From positions 1 to 64,000 of the forward strand of contig NZ_AFWJ01000079.1 of the NCBI RefSeq assembly GCF_000222685.1: a stretch of DNA of 64,000 bases. The letters are read 5' to 3'. The DNA is from Vibrio nigripulchritudo ATCC 27043 (lineage in GTDB: Bacteria; Pseudomonadota; Gammaproteobacteria; Enterobacterales; Vibrionaceae). Position numbers and translations under genes: made by a program. Every line of letters starts with the position of its first letter. Positions within the stretch are counted from its first letter, which is position 1. The notes below the pieces were generated by a model, which had not been told where the DNA came from, made no database searches, and saw only the letters and a list, made by a program, of their open reading frames with translations. Positions 27,802 through 36,871 of this stretch are shown here, piece by piece.

Positions 27802-28974
27802 TTAAGAATCTGATTTGAAATGTTGCTTGGCAACCTGATTAAAGACATTGACCCAACGCGCATCAAATTGCTTGTCTTTATAATTGTTGATCTCGACAAT
27901 ACATCGGACAAGTGGTCGCTTGAGCAAAGTATGGTGGGCTCTCTCATGGGTTCTGGCATCAAACGTATCAGCGATGCTTAAGATTTTTGCACCATCGCAT
28001 ATCTGATCCTGATTCAGGTGATTAGGGTAGCCAGAACCATCCATCTGTTCATGATGCTGGAGTATCATTACCGCCGCATCATGCCAACGAATTGACTCGT
28101 TGAGAAGCAGATACCCAGAATATGGATGGTGATGCAAAATTTCACGTTCACTGGAAGTAATCGTGCCTTTCTTGTTAAGCATTTCTAATGGCATGAAGGA
28201 CATACCGACATCGTGCAGCATAACAGCAACTGCCAACTGGGAAGGGTCAACGGGGTTTCCGGCAACTCTGTTCATTTCCATGCTCAGAAACAGTTGTCTG
28301 AGAGTTCGCCCGTGCCAGTATTTACTTCTGTCTTCAAGAGGCTGAACCATACTGGAATAAAACCGAATGTCGTCGTCTATTTCGATTCCATGTTGAGTTA
28401 ACATTCCAAGCAGTTCTTCTTGGTAGCTCTCTCTTATTTGCTCAGATTCATTACTTTCACTGGATGTGACCCCATCATCAGGTACTTCTGTAATCTGAGC
28501 TGAAGGGTCGAGCAGTAGTAACACATCGTTAATCAGCTTGACTTGTTTCTTGGCGGAAACATCAGCCACTAAACTGATGTCTTCACAAATCTTATCTAAA
28601 ACATCCGAAGCCAGAGGACTTTCTCGTCCATCAAGCCGAGCTTCGACCATCTGCTTCGTTTTATCTAAGGAGAGCAAAATCACATCACACAAGATGCTGT
28701 CATACGACAGATGCCCTTTACGAATGTAATCGAGGAGATCTTCCAAGCTTTGCATCAATGGAGTGATTGATACCAACCCGACATACACCAGATTGCCTTT
28801 AATGGTGTGCACCACGCGAAACAAGCCATTCAATAAATCGACATCGTCTGGTCTGTGTTCCAGATCGATCAGAATAACCTCGCATTTTTCATGCGCTTCA
28901 CGGAAATCTTGGAAGAAGTCACCCAATGATTCGTATTGGATCTCTTCTTCCGTTATCTCGTTAGGAATTGCCAT
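27802..28974 (-). CDS. Hpt-HD-GYP fusion protein, probable c-di-GMP phosphodiesterase
   Basis: 390 residues. Residues ~10-115 form a histidine phosphotransfer domain with the phospho-accepting His56 in VVHTIKGN. A linker follows, then an HD-GYP domain (~205-380) with HD at 254-255 and an intact HHEQMDGSGYP at 307-317. HD-GYP enzymes hydrolyse cyclic di-GMP. The Hpt module suggests control by phosphorelay instead of the usual receiver domain. No kinase is adjacent. Activity is inferred from intact motifs. Confidence 0.85.
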   Translation of the reverse strand: MAIPNEITEEEIQYESLGDFFQDFREAHEKCEVILIDLEHRPDDVDLLNGLFRVVHTIKGNLVYVGLVSITPLMQSLEDLLDYIRKGHLSYDSILCDVILLSLDKTKQMVEARLDGRESPLASDVLDKICEDISLVADVSAKKQVKLINDVLLLLDPSAQITEVPDDGVTSSESNESEQIRESYQEELLGMLTQHGIEIDDDIRFYSSMVQPLEDRSKYWHGRTLRQLFLSMEMNRVAGNPVDPSQLAVAVMLHDVGMSFMPLEMLNKKGTITSSEREILHHHPYSGYLLLNESIRWHDAAVMILQHHEQMDGSGYPNHLNQDQICDGAKILSIADTFDARTHERAHHTLLKRPLVRCIVEINNYKDKQFDARWVNVFNQVAKQHFKSDS

Positions 28975-29070
28975 GGTGTGTGCCTGCTCTATAAACGTCT
29001 AATAGCAGTATAGAACACTGAAACCATTAATAAGATTTATTGTGAAATATGAGCGGGATGAAATATGCCG

Positions 29071-29361
29071 CTAGTAGCCCCCAGTCATAAAGATCACCCA
29101 TAGCCAGGTCAGACCCAGAACGGCAGACCAGATAGCCGCTCTGACTAAACCTGAGAAGAAGGTTTTCTTTCTCTTGTGAACTTTAACTTTGGGTTGGGGT
29201 TGCTTATTTGAAGCGGCATTACTACCGATTGCGTTTTTTTGAGCACGTCGCTCCGCAGCCCTGTTCGCTATTTCAGTAAAACGATGCCTTTGATCATTAC
29301 TGAAATCCTGATCAGGATTGTAGTGCTTGCCAATGTCATTGTGTTTTGGGGAAACAGCCAT
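29071..29361 (-). CDS. Small single-pass membrane protein, unknown function
   Basis: A 96-residue protein with a polar, basic N-terminal ~65 residues (KVHKRKK just before the membrane) and one C-terminal transmembrane helix (about residues 70-93, LVRAAIWSAVLGLTWLWVIF). ATG 29361 has GGAGGTGAAC upstream and is chosen over 29367. The charge pattern puts the basic N-terminus in the cytoplasm. Not recognised. Confidence 0.6.
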   Translation of the reverse strand: MAVSPKHNDIGKHYNPDQDFSNDQRHRFTEIANRAAERRAQKNAIGSNAASNKQPQPKVKVHKRKKTFFSGLVRAAIWSAVLGLTWLWVIFMTGGY

Positions 29362-29604
29362 GTTCACCTCCGAATCAACAAAGATAAACTCCTCCTTAAA
29401 CTACTTTAGACGTAATTTCGCCATTTCCCCATCAGACTTCAGCAACAGTCTCATTAGTGAAACAAAGTCTTGGGATAAGCAAATATGAGAATGGACAGGT
29501 AAGCAGATAGAATTGATGTGTGCTAAGGGAATGGTGTTCTGAGATTGCTCTTATAAGGTACAAGCGTTAGTCTATGCCTATTCAAAAGGTTACAGAAAAT
29601 CACA

Positions 29605-29793
29605 ATGCAGAAAACAATTGCAGACGAGTTAGTTGATGACTTTTCAGATGGCTTAACACTGGTTCTAAAAACGGTGCTGAAAGCAAAACAGTCGGAATAC
29701 ATCACTTCCACCAGAAAGCTTTACACCTTCAAAGATGGCTCCAAAATTTTGCTAGACAGAGATGACCCCAAATTTCATGAGGTAGTGGTCTAG
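29605..29793 (+). CDS. Possible 62-residue protein, unknown function
   Basis: MQKTIADELVDDFSDGLTLV opens an amphipathic N-terminal half, followed by RKLYTFKDGSKILLDRDDPK, which reads like a small beta unit. The composition is protein-like but no clear SD is present. It ends just before the convergent tautomerase-like gene. Moderate to low confidence. Confidence 0.4.
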   Translation: MQKTIADELVDDFSDGLTLVLKTVLKAKQSEYITSTRKLYTFKDGSKILLDRDDPKFHEVVV

Positions 29794-29795
29794 GG

Positions 29796-30131
29796 CTACC
29801 AGGTCTCTATCTGACCATTGGACACCACACAGCCCGATTCAATGACGTTGACTGTTATTAATAGCTCTGTCTCAGATATCCCCGCTTCTACTGACAAAGC
29901 TTGAGACAACCCAAGCGCTAAGGCATCTCGACTGGTTTGATTCCATAGCGAAGGTAACTTCAAATCAACAAGTATTTTGTACGGATTTCCTTTTTGATGC
30001 TCACACTTTATGAAATTAACCGTCATATGCTCGGCATTTTTTTGCGAGCATTGAGCCCACATTTCTACAAGCGGTGATGCTTTTAATGCTTCCAGAATCT
30101 CTTGTCGTGCGTAGCAAATAGCGATTGGCAT
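29796..30131 (-). CDS. Tautomerase-superfamily-like protein
   Basis: A 111-residue protein starting MPIAICYARQEILEAL. ATG 30131 has GGAGGCAAT upstream, so Pro is residue 2, and after Met removal it would be the N-terminal proline used as catalytic base in tautomerases. The second half (SRDALALGLSQALSVEAGI, then a beta strand LLITVNVIESG) has the alpha-beta pattern of that fold. No activity can be assigned. It lies behind a GNAT gene and its terminator. Confidence 0.5.
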   Translation of the reverse strand: MPIAICYARQEILEALKASPLVEMWAQCSQKNAEHMTVNFIKCEHQKGNPYKILVDLKLPSLWNQTSRDALALGLSQALSVEAGISETELLITVNVIESGCVVSNGQIETW

Positions 30132-30160
30132 ATTGCCTCCATGATTTCCGGTGATCACTA

Positions 30161-30191
30161 AAAAAATAGCCCAGATTACTCTGAGCTATTT
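30161..30191 (-). terminator. Rho-independent terminator of the second GNAT gene
   Basis: AAATAGCCCAGA (30164-30175) and TCTGAGCTATTT (30180-30191), with one G-U pair. On the minus strand it is followed by TTTTAGTG. It is 15 nt beyond the stop codon. Confidence 0.8.
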
Positions 30192-30205
30192 CCTATCATA
30201 TTTGA

Positions 30206-30649
30206 TTACACGGACAAGAAGTAGCTGTAGTAATGCTCGTCACGCTGATAACCCAGAGATTCATAAAGTTTCTGCGCATTCTGGTTATCGTGAGCTGTCT
30301 CTAATGCCAACCCTTTGGCTCCCGTTTCAATCGCGAAGTCTTTGGCTGCATTCATTAAAGCTTTTCCATACCCCTGACCGCGGACATCAGCCGAGACATA
30401 CAGGTCATTTAAAATCCAGCTTCGCTGGGCAGACACCGAAGAAAACGTAGGGTAAAGCTGGGTAAAACCGACTGCGTTTCCTGAATCATCCTTAGCGAGA
30501 AACACAACCGATTCGGCATTGGCAATACGCTCACCGATAAACGTTCGAGCTAATGCCTCATCAGATTCGTTGCCATAAAATACACGATACTGGTCGAAAA
30601 GACTTGCAGCCATTTCGACTTCTGACGCTGTTACTTTAATTATTTCCAT
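30206..30649 (-). CDS. GNAT family N-acetyltransferase
   Basis: A 147-residue complete GNAT domain. Motif A is LYVSADVRGQGYGKALMNAA, followed by LALETAHDNQNAQKLYESLGYQ. It resembles small-molecule acetyltransferases of vibrios annotated only by family. It is a single gene with its own terminator. Confidence 0.85.
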   Translation of the reverse strand: MEIIKVTASEVEMAASLFDQYRVFYGNESDEALARTFIGERIANAESVVFLAKDDSGNAVGFTQLYPTFSSVSAQRSWILNDLYVSADVRGQGYGKALMNAAKDFAIETGAKGLALETAHDNQNAQKLYESLGYQRDEHYYSYFLSV

Positions 30650-30720
30650 CTACATTTTTCCATTTATTTGTTGTTATGTGTGCAATTTAGAGTGCGTTTT
30701 TCCGAGCCAGTCGTTGACCA

Positions 30721-31137
30721 TTACTTAAGAGTTTTTACCATGTAAAAGCGCTGTGCATTCTCGGGGAAATCTTCCAGTTGCATTTGAACCTGGTAACCTT
30801 GCTTTTCGTAAAACGGTTTTGCCTGAAAACTGAACGTGTCGAGCAAACAGGAGTGACATCCGTTCTTTTTGGCAAAGTCTTCAGCACGTTTTAACAATTG
30901 TTTTCCCAAGCCTTGCGACTTTTGGCTTTCATCTACCCAAAGGAAATTAACTTGAAGCCAGTTGCCCCATATCTCTCCAATTAAGCCGGCTATCTTTTTG
31001 CCATTATCGTCGTTCAGGTAACAGAGAAAATCCTCATGTCTTACATCTTTAAGAAATGGGGTATTGTGTTTCCGAAGACCAGCTTTAATTTCATCAATAT
31101 CTGATTGCTCAGGAGATGTTTGAATTTGGATATCCAA
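30721..31137 (-). CDS. GNAT family N-acetyltransferase
   Basis: 138 residues with motif A LWVDESQKSQGLGKQLLKRA and the end motif PFYEKQGYQVQMQLEDFP. The start is TTG 31137 with AGAGGTTCAAA correctly placed before it; no ATG fits. GNAT proteins of this type are often annotated as acetyltransferases of unknown substrate. Confidence 0.8.
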   Translation of the reverse strand: MDIQIQTSPEQSDIDEIKAGLRKHNTPFLKDVRHEDFLCYLNDDNGKKIAGLIGEIWGNWLQVNFLWVDESQKSQGLGKQLLKRAEDFAKKNGCHSCLLDTFSFQAKPFYEKQGYQVQMQLEDFPENAQRFYMVKTLK

Positions 31138-31275
31138 TTTGAACCTCTATTCTGACTAGTGAGCCAGTTGCTTTACAACCGATCAGTGGTAGTCACTCTC
31201 ACTTAAAAAGATTTGCGTCGCAAATTCCTCAACCCAATCTGCCAATTAAAGTAATAAACAGGAACTAAGTATTTC

Positions 31276-31701
31276 TTACATTACGCACTCTTGCGCCGCT
31301 TTTGCCTTTTCAACACCCTGCTCTATCAAATTTAAAGCATCTTCGTTACTGATAGAATTCATTACCTTTTCAATAAGCTTATCTGCAGTAGTGTCCGAAG
31401 AAGCCTCGACCAGGCAACTGTAAGCATTAGAAATGTGCTCTGTAGCCTGGACAAGTGACTCAGGGTTACTCAAGTCCATATTCATAACTTCTTCAATAGC
31501 CGACGCAAGCTCCTGAGCAGAATCTGCAGCACTGCCTAACTGGTCCAGATTGAAATCGCTGAGATCTACCACATTCAGCTGTTCTTGGAAGTTGTCGACG
31601 GCATTGTTTGCTGCCTCTTGTGCCTGATCAATAGCTTTGGTTGCATCTTCACACCCTGCCAGGGCAGCCATAGCAAACAAAGCGATGAGTGACTTTTTCA
31701 T
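31276..31701 (-). CDS. Small lipoprotein, unknown function
   Basis: A 141-residue protein with a lipoprotein signal: MKKSLIALFAMAALAGCED, lipobox LAGC with Cys17 as the lipid-modified residue. The mature part is acidic, alanine-rich and probably all-helical, with two further cysteines (SCLVEAS and the C-terminal QECVM) that may form a disulfide. The Asp/Glu after the lipidated Cys could favour inner-membrane retention. SD AGAGGTTAT precedes ATG 31701. Confidence 0.7.
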   Translation of the reverse strand: MKKSLIALFAMAALAGCEDATKAIDQAQEAANNAVDNFQEQLNVVDLSDFNLDQLGSAADSAQELASAIEEVMNMDLSNPESLVQATEHISNAYSCLVEASSDTTADKLIEKVMNSISNEDALNLIEQGVEKAKAAQECVM

Positions 31702-31830
31702 ATAACCTCTATAAAAACGGATAGTTAGACATTGATGTTAATGCATAGCTACCCGTTCAGAAACTGAAGTAACGTAACAGAGTGTTGAGTTACCTTTGTG
31801 TACAGCCATAACCTGACTGTTAAGCCGATC

Positions 31831-32601
31831 TTAGCCTAAGCCCATTCTGATAGCTTTCTGGTTTTTTCGAATGTACTCAATGTCTTTCATGTAAGCATGA
31901 TGGTGCCCGTCTCTGATGCTAGAGACAAAACTCTCGTTATCTAGCGAGGCTTCCTTTTGCATAAAGGCAACCAGAGTTTCTAGTCTTGAAATCATAACGC
32001 TTGGTAGCTGCTCACGCCCCTCAACGCTAATGCTATATCCTTCACAGAAAAGCCGTGCTCTATCTATTTGATCTTGCAAATTTCCCAAACGATCGGATGG
32101 ATGCGTTTTAAAGGGAGACCAACAATACACTGCATATGCTAAATCCCAAGTTCTGGGGGCGGGGTGAGCTGTATCAAAATCGAAAACACCAACGGTTTCG
32201 TTGCCAACAAGAGCCACGTTGTAAGGAGCGAAATCATTGTGGCATATCACCTCATAGGGCTTTCTTGGTGTTTGCATCCAACAAAGCTCCTCGACTGAAT
32301 GTTCGTGAACAAAAGACTCACTTGCATCATGCATTTTTCTGAGGAGCTGAGCAGCAGAGACCAGCGCTTCTTCCGATGCGATAGCCCCTCTAAGTGGATA
32401 ATTGAACGTGTCGCCTTCGACAAAAGTTAAGTGTTCATTACTTTCATCTTTGCCAACTAATTTTGGAATGCCACCCATTCCCTTCTGTGACAAGTGGGTT
32501 AGGAGCTGATGTATCGTTGACGACCACGGATTCAATGGACGAATAACAGTATCACCACATTGAAAGATCGAATTTTCCCGACCTCCATTGAGTTCCTTCA
32601 T
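31831..32601 (-). CDS. APH-fold phosphotransferase
   Basis: 256 residues of the aminoglycoside/choline kinase superfamily. The catalytic loop is CHNDFAPYNVAL (Brenner motif H-x-D-x-x-x-x-N) and the Mg-binding motif is VFDFDTAHPAPRTWDLAY. The N-lobe is short. Members phosphorylate antibiotics, choline or other small hydroxyls, and the sequence does not tell which. ATG 32601 has AAGGAGACCC. It sits 40 nt after a nucleotidyltransferase on the same strand. Confidence 0.82.
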   Translation of the reverse strand: MKELNGGRENSIFQCGDTVIRPLNPWSSTIHQLLTHLSQKGMGGIPKLVGKDESNEHLTFVEGDTFNYPLRGAIASEEALVSAAQLLRKMHDASESFVHEHSVEELCWMQTPRKPYEVICHNDFAPYNVALVGNETVGVFDFDTAHPAPRTWDLAYAVYCWSPFKTHPSDRLGNLQDQIDRARLFCEGYSISVEGREQLPSVMISRLETLVAFMQKEASLDNESFVSSIRDGHHHAYMKDIEYIRKNQKAIRMGLG

Positions 32602-32635
32602 GGGTCTCCTTGCTGATTAATATAGTTAGAGGTTA

Positions 32636-33442
32636 CTACTCTCGATAGGTTGCTGAAAATGGTTTGGCGTTATTCGACGTTTCAATTAACTTACTCCCCA
32701 AACGTTCAATAAGTCGGTTAACCTGCTTGTCTTCAGCCAGCACACCCTTAGATATATTCAGTGCCAGTTGAAGGTCTTGTTCATACTCTGGGTAGTACGG
32801 CATTGCAGCACGCATGCAGTGTTCCAGCTCTGTATGCCAACTGCCATCTTTCTCTGCAATGAGTGTGTAGGCTGTGCGTAAAATCTTCTTCGCTAGAATT
32901 TGTCTTCGCTTCACCTTAGAAACGTGAGAAAACTCAACATCCAGAGTTTCAATAAAAGCTTTTAGGTCGCTGTTCAATTCATACGCTATCTGAATGCTAG
33001 GTTTCATGCGACCAAACCTTTTTGACAAGTCTTCCCCCGTAATACAACAACAGCAATGCTTAAGCCAAAAATGCCACCGATACTTCTCCCTTTTATGTAT
33101 CACTTCTTCTAGATAACCGGGGTCGATATCGAGCTTGCTAACTACGGCGTGTTTCCGAGCTATTTCGTTTGATATTTCCTTAAGGCGATTGCTTTCAAGT
33201 GCGCTTAGTGGTTCGTTAAACACTACCGAAACATCGAGATCAGATATCTCCGGTAGGGCTTTTCCCTGCGCCACACTACCGTACAGATATAGGCTGTGAA
33301 CTTTATTTTTAAAGTCGGAATAGAGCATGTCAGACACGGCGTTCACCACGGGCTGGAAATCGGGATGGATTCGGTCAATCGAACAAGGATTCGTAATATA
33401 TCCATCTTGGTCAAGCCCAAGAGAAACATGTACATCGGACAT
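32636..33442 (-). CDS. Nucleotidyltransferase-domain protein
   Basis: 268 residues with a pol-beta-type nucleotidyltransferase domain: LYLYGSVAQGKALPEISDLD holds the GS and D-x-D metal motif. A helical C-terminal half resembles ANT/AadA-like proteins. ATG 33442 (MSDVHVSLG) is preferred over 33505, though the SD is weak. Four successive cysteines in LKHCCCCITGE are unusual. Substrate unknown; antibiotic modification is only one option. Confidence 0.75.
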   Translation of the reverse strand: MSDVHVSLGLDQDGYITNPCSIDRIHPDFQPVVNAVSDMLYSDFKNKVHSLYLYGSVAQGKALPEISDLDVSVVFNEPLSALESNRLKEISNEIARKHAVVSKLDIDPGYLEEVIHKREKYRWHFWLKHCCCCITGEDLSKRFGRMKPSIQIAYELNSDLKAFIETLDVEFSHVSKVKRRQILAKKILRTAYTLIAEKDGSWHTELEHCMRAAMPYYPEYEQDLQLALNISKGVLAEDKQVNRLIERLGSKLIETSNNAKPFSATYRE

Positions 33443-33610
33443 GGCTAAACCCCGATTAAGTGGCAGAGAAAAAGTCACTCTGACAAAGTAAACGACGGCA
33501 TGCAATGAAATAGCCCTGTTCGAAACGAATTTTTAGGCGCTGTTTTGATTTCTTATGGGGTTCTAAAGGAGAAAATAAATAGGAAGGAAGATGGGAGAAT
33601 TCAACAAAAA

Positions 33611-33640
33611 GAAAAAAGGAGAGCAAATGCTCTCCTTCTC
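33611..33640 (-). terminator. Terminator of the thrS-infC-rpmI-rplT operon
   Basis: GGAGAGCA (33618-33625) and TGCTCTCC (33628-33635). On the minus strand it is followed by TTTTTTC. It is 20 nt past rplT. Confidence 0.85.
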
Positions 33641-33659
33641 TTAAACCTTACACTGCTTA

Positions 33660-34013
33660 TTAAAGAGCAGCTTTCGCTTTTTCAACTAGAACTGCAAATG
33701 CAGCTTTGTCGAATACCGCGATGTCAGCAAGGATCTTACGGTCGATCTCGATAGATGCTTTCTTAAGACCGTTGATGAAACGGCTGTAAGATAGACCATT
33801 TTGACGAGATGCAGCGTTGATACGTGCAATCCACAGTTGACGGAATTGACGCTTCTTGTTGCGACGGTCACGGTAAGCGTATTGACCAGCTTTAGTAACT
33901 GCTTGGAAAGCTACGCGGTATACGCGAGAGCGAGCACCGTAGTAACCTTTAGCTTGTTTTAGAACTTTCTTATGACGTGCACGAGCTTGTACACCACGTT
34001 TTACGCGAGGCAT
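33660..34013 (-). CDS. rplT: 50S ribosomal protein L20
   Basis: 117 residues, beginning [20 protein letters not shown], which is the L20 signature, highly basic and of exact family length. L20 binds 23S rRNA early in 50S assembly, and in enterics represses translation of its own operon. It lies 40 nt after rpmI. Confidence 0.98.
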   Translation of the reverse strand: MPRVKRGVQARARHKKVLKQAKGYYGARSRVYRVAFQAVTKAGQYAYRDRRNKKRQFRQLWIARINAASRQNGLSYSRFINGLKKASIEIDRKILADIAVFDKAAFAVLVEKAKAAL

Positions 34014-34053
34014 TATGCTTCTCCTAAACTAAACGATTGATAACTAAAAAGAA

Positions 34054-34248
34054 TTAAGCGTATGGCATCATACGAACAACTGCAGCCACTTCACACTTAG
34101 GAAGGATTGCGTTTGGACGTAGCTGACGCTTGTTCTTAGTAGTACGCTTAGTCAGGATGTGACGTTTTGTAGCGTGCTTGTACTTAATACCACCAGCAGT
34201 TTTCTTGAAACGCTTAGCAGCACCTTTGTTGGTTTTCATCTTAGGCAT
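34054..34248 (-). CDS. rpmI: 50S ribosomal protein L35
   Basis: 64 residues, [20 protein letters not shown], matching L35 throughout. The conserved order infC-rpmI-rplT supports it. A structured leader precedes it (see the hairpin at 34303-34348). Confidence 0.98.
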   Translation of the reverse strand: MPKMKTNKGAAKRFKKTAGGIKYKHATKRHILTKRTTKNKRQLRPNAILPKCEVAAVVRMMPYA

Positions 34249-34302
34249 GATGAAGAACTCCGCATTGTTGAGTTATTTAACACTAGTAATCAGGGCGAAT
34301 AA

Positions 34303-34348
34303 AACCCCGCCGTTTAAGCCTTTTATTCAAAGGAATTGCGGCAGGGTT
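34303..34348 (-). promoter_or_regulatory. Structured leader between infC and rpmI (possible L20 operator or attenuator)
   Basis: AACCCCGCCG (34303-34312) pairs with CGGCAGGGTT (34339-34348) with one G-U pair. An inner hairpin CCTTT/AAAGG lies in the loop. On the minus strand it is followed by TTATTC. In E. coli L20 represses rpmI-rplT through an RNA structure in this place; equivalence here is inferred. Confidence 0.45.
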
Positions 34349-34369
34349 GAATTACTTGTAAGCCGTTAA

Positions 34370-34921
34370 TTACTTCTTCTTAGGGGCTAGCACCATGATC
34401 ATCTGGCGACCTTCGATTCGAGTCGGGAAAGATTCCACAACAGCTAAATCTACTGTGTCTTCTTTCAAACGATTCAAAACGTCAACACCGATGTCTTGGT
34501 GAGCCATTTCACGACCACGGAAGCGAATTGTTACCTTCACTTTGTTGCCGTCTTCAAGGAAACGCGTCAGGTTGCGTAGTTTTACCTGATAGTCTCCAAT
34601 GTCAGTTCCAGGACGGAATTTAACTTCCTTAATCTGAATCTGCTTTTGCTTTTTCTTCTGCTCTTTAGCAGCTTTGCTCTTCTCGAAGAGGAACTTGCCA
34701 TAGTCCATCACACGACAAACTGGTGGCTCGGCGTTAGGGCTGATCTCTACGAGATCCATACCAGCTTCTGCAGCTGCATCTAGTGCTTCGTTGATTGATA
34801 CAACACCAACTGACTCACCGTCAGCGCCTGTTAAACGAACTTCACGAACGCCACGAATTTCACCGTTCAAACGGTGCTGGTTTTGTTTGGCCGGCTGTTG
34901 GCCACGTCTTCCGCCTTTAAT
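34370..34921 (-). CDS. infC: Translation initiation factor IF-3, AUU start codon
   Basis: IF-3 keeps 30S subunits free and checks the initiator tRNA and start codon. The frame extends upstream of TTG 34870 to ATT at 34921-34919, giving the N-terminus (M)[20 protein letters not shown], which aligns with E. coli IF-3 (MKGGKRVQTARPNRINGE) and gives 183 residues. GGAGGAATAAGCT lies just upstream, with GGAGG in the last codons of thrS. AUU starts are the known autoregulatory feature of infC. The rest is canonical: [20 protein letters not shown] linker region and C-domain ending [20 protein letters not shown]. Confidence 0.95.
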   Translation of the reverse strand: MKGGRRGQQPAKQNQHRLNGEIRGVREVRLTGADGESVGVVSINEALDAAAEAGMDLVEISPNAEPPVCRVMDYGKFLFEKSKAAKEQKKKQKQIQIKEVKFRPGTDIGDYQVKLRNLTRFLEDGNKVKVTIRFRGREMAHQDIGVDVLNRLKEDTVDLAVVESFPTRIEGRQMIMVLAPKKK

Positions 34922-34924
34922 AGC

Positions 34925-36853
34925 TTATTCCTCCAGATTGAGCTTACGGCTCGACACTTCGGCTTGGATGTATGAAATAAAGTCATCCACTTTAAATTTG
35001 CCTAGGTCTTTACCTTTACGAGTACGTACTGCGATTTCTCCGGCTTCCATCTCTTGGTCGCCACAAACCAGCATGTACGGAACACGCTTCAATGTATGTT
35101 CGCGGATTTTAAAGCCAATCTTCTCATTTCTCAAGTCTGCTTTGGCTCTAATTCCACTTTTTTGCAGTTTTTGTGCTACTTCCTGAACATATTCAGACTG
35201 TTTGTCCGTAATATTCATAATAACTGCTTGTTCTGGTGCCAACCAAGTTGGGAAGAAACCCGCATATTCTTCGATAAGAATACCGATAAAGCGCTCCAGA
35301 GAGCCCAAAATCGCACGGTGAATCATCACAGGCACCAAACGTTCGTTGTTTTCACCAACGTAAGTTGCACCTAAACGGCTTGGTAGGTTGAAGTCTAGCT
35401 GAACCGTACCACACTGCCATGCACGATCCAGACAATCGTATAGGGTGAATTCAATCTTAGGACCATAAAATGCACCCTCGCCTTCTTGAATCTCGTATGG
35501 AATATCCATATTTTCAAGAGACTGTTTCAGCGCTTCTTCTGATTCATCCCAAATTTCATCACTACCCACACGCTTTTCAGGACGAGTAGACAATTTCACG
35601 ACGATGTTATCAAAACCAAAGGTTTGATATGTGTCGTACACCATCTTAATACAGCTAGTAACTTCTTCCTGGATTTGGCTTTCTGTACAGAAGATATGAG
35701 CATCATCCTGGGTAAAGCCACGTACACGCATGATACCGTGTAGCGCACCAGATGGTTCGTTACGATGACAAGAACCAAATTCTGCCATACGTAGCGGAAG
35801 ATCACGGTAAGACTTCAGACCTTGGTTAAAGATCTGAACGTGACCCGGACAGTTCATTGGCTTAATTGCGTATTCACGGTTCTCTGAGGAGGTTGTGAAC
35901 ATTGCGTCTGCGTATTTGTCCCAGTGACCAGAGCGTTCCCAAAGTACGCGATCCATCATCAATGGACCTTTTACTTCTTGGTAACCGTATTCCGTCAATT
36001 TCTGACGAATGAACACTTCAAGATCACGGAAGATAGACCAGCCATTGTGATGCCAGAACACCATACCCGGCGCTTCTTGTTGCATGTGGAACAGGTCTAG
36101 ATGTTTACCGATTTTACGGTGGTCACGCTTTGCAGCTTCTTCAAGACGAGTCAGGTGTGCCTTCAGTGCTTTCTTATCGTGGAAAGCCGTACCGTAGATA
36201 CGTTGCAACATTTTGTTGTCGCTATTACCACGCCAGTATGCGCCAGCTACGTTTAGCAGTGTAAAGTGCTGACAAAAGCCCATGTGTGGCACGTGAGGAC
36301 CGCGACACATGTCAATGTATTCTTCGTGGTGGTATAGCCCCGGACGATCATCACGAGAAACATTTTCGTCCAGAATTTCAATTTTGTATGGTTCGCCACG
36401 TGATTCAAACGTGTCGCGTGCTTCCTGCCAGCTTACTTTTTTCTTAACCACTTGGTACTTGGTTTTCGCCAGCTCTTTCATACGCTTTTCAATCTTTTCC
36501 AGATCTTCTTGCGTGAGTGACTCGTCCAAGTCGATGTCGTAGTAGAAACCGTTGTCGATGGTTGGACCGATCGCCATTTTCGCTTGTGGGTAAAGCTGTT
36601 TCAATGCGTGACCTAATAGGTGAGCACAAGAGTGGCGAACGATTTCAAGACCGTCTACTTCATCTTTTGCGGTGATGATTTCAAGGCTTGCATCTTGTTC
36701 AATTGGGTCACAGGCATCAACACGGTTACCGTCTACGCGACCAGCAATGGTGGCTTTCGCAAGACCCGGACCGATGGATTGTGCAACTTCAAGGGTAGAA
36801 ACTGGGTTGTCAAATTGACGCTGACTGCCGTCAGGAAGAGTAATAATAGGCAT
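34925..36853 (-). CDS. thrS: Threonyl-tRNA synthetase
   Basis: 642 residues, the same as E. coli ThrRS. It has the TGS domain ([20 protein letters not shown]), the editing domain with [16 protein letters not shown] and DMCRGPHVP, class II catalytic motifs ([44 protein letters not shown]) and a C-terminal anticodon-binding domain. ATG 36853 has AAAGGACAAAAC upstream, so the longer frame to 36922 is not used. A tRNA-like operator lies in the leader, so autogenous translational repression is likely. Confidence 0.97.
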   Translation of the reverse strand: MPIITLPDGSQRQFDNPVSTLEVAQSIGPGLAKATIAGRVDGNRVDACDPIEQDASLEIITAKDEVDGLEIVRHSCAHLLGHALKQLYPQAKMAIGPTIDNGFYYDIDLDESLTQEDLEKIEKRMKELAKTKYQVVKKKVSWQEARDTFESRGEPYKIEILDENVSRDDRPGLYHHEEYIDMCRGPHVPHMGFCQHFTLLNVAGAYWRGNSDNKMLQRIYGTAFHDKKALKAHLTRLEEAAKRDHRKIGKHLDLFHMQQEAPGMVFWHHNGWSIFRDLEVFIRQKLTEYGYQEVKGPLMMDRVLWERSGHWDKYADAMFTTSSENREYAIKPMNCPGHVQIFNQGLKSYRDLPLRMAEFGSCHRNEPSGALHGIMRVRGFTQDDAHIFCTESQIQEEVTSCIKMVYDTYQTFGFDNIVVKLSTRPEKRVGSDEIWDESEEALKQSLENMDIPYEIQEGEGAFYGPKIEFTLYDCLDRAWQCGTVQLDFNLPSRLGATYVGENNERLVPVMIHRAILGSLERFIGILIEEYAGFFPTWLAPEQAVIMNITDKQSEYVQEVAQKLQKSGIRAKADLRNEKIGFKIREHTLKRVPYMLVCGDQEMEAGEIAVRTRKGKDLGKFKVDDFISYIQAEVSSRKLNLEE

Positions 36854-36871
36854 GTTTTGTCCTTTACAGTG

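Noticed and set aside
27200-33600. Integron cassette array
   Set aside because: The many small accessory genes suggested it, but no attC-like imperfect palindromes repeat between them and no integrase is present.
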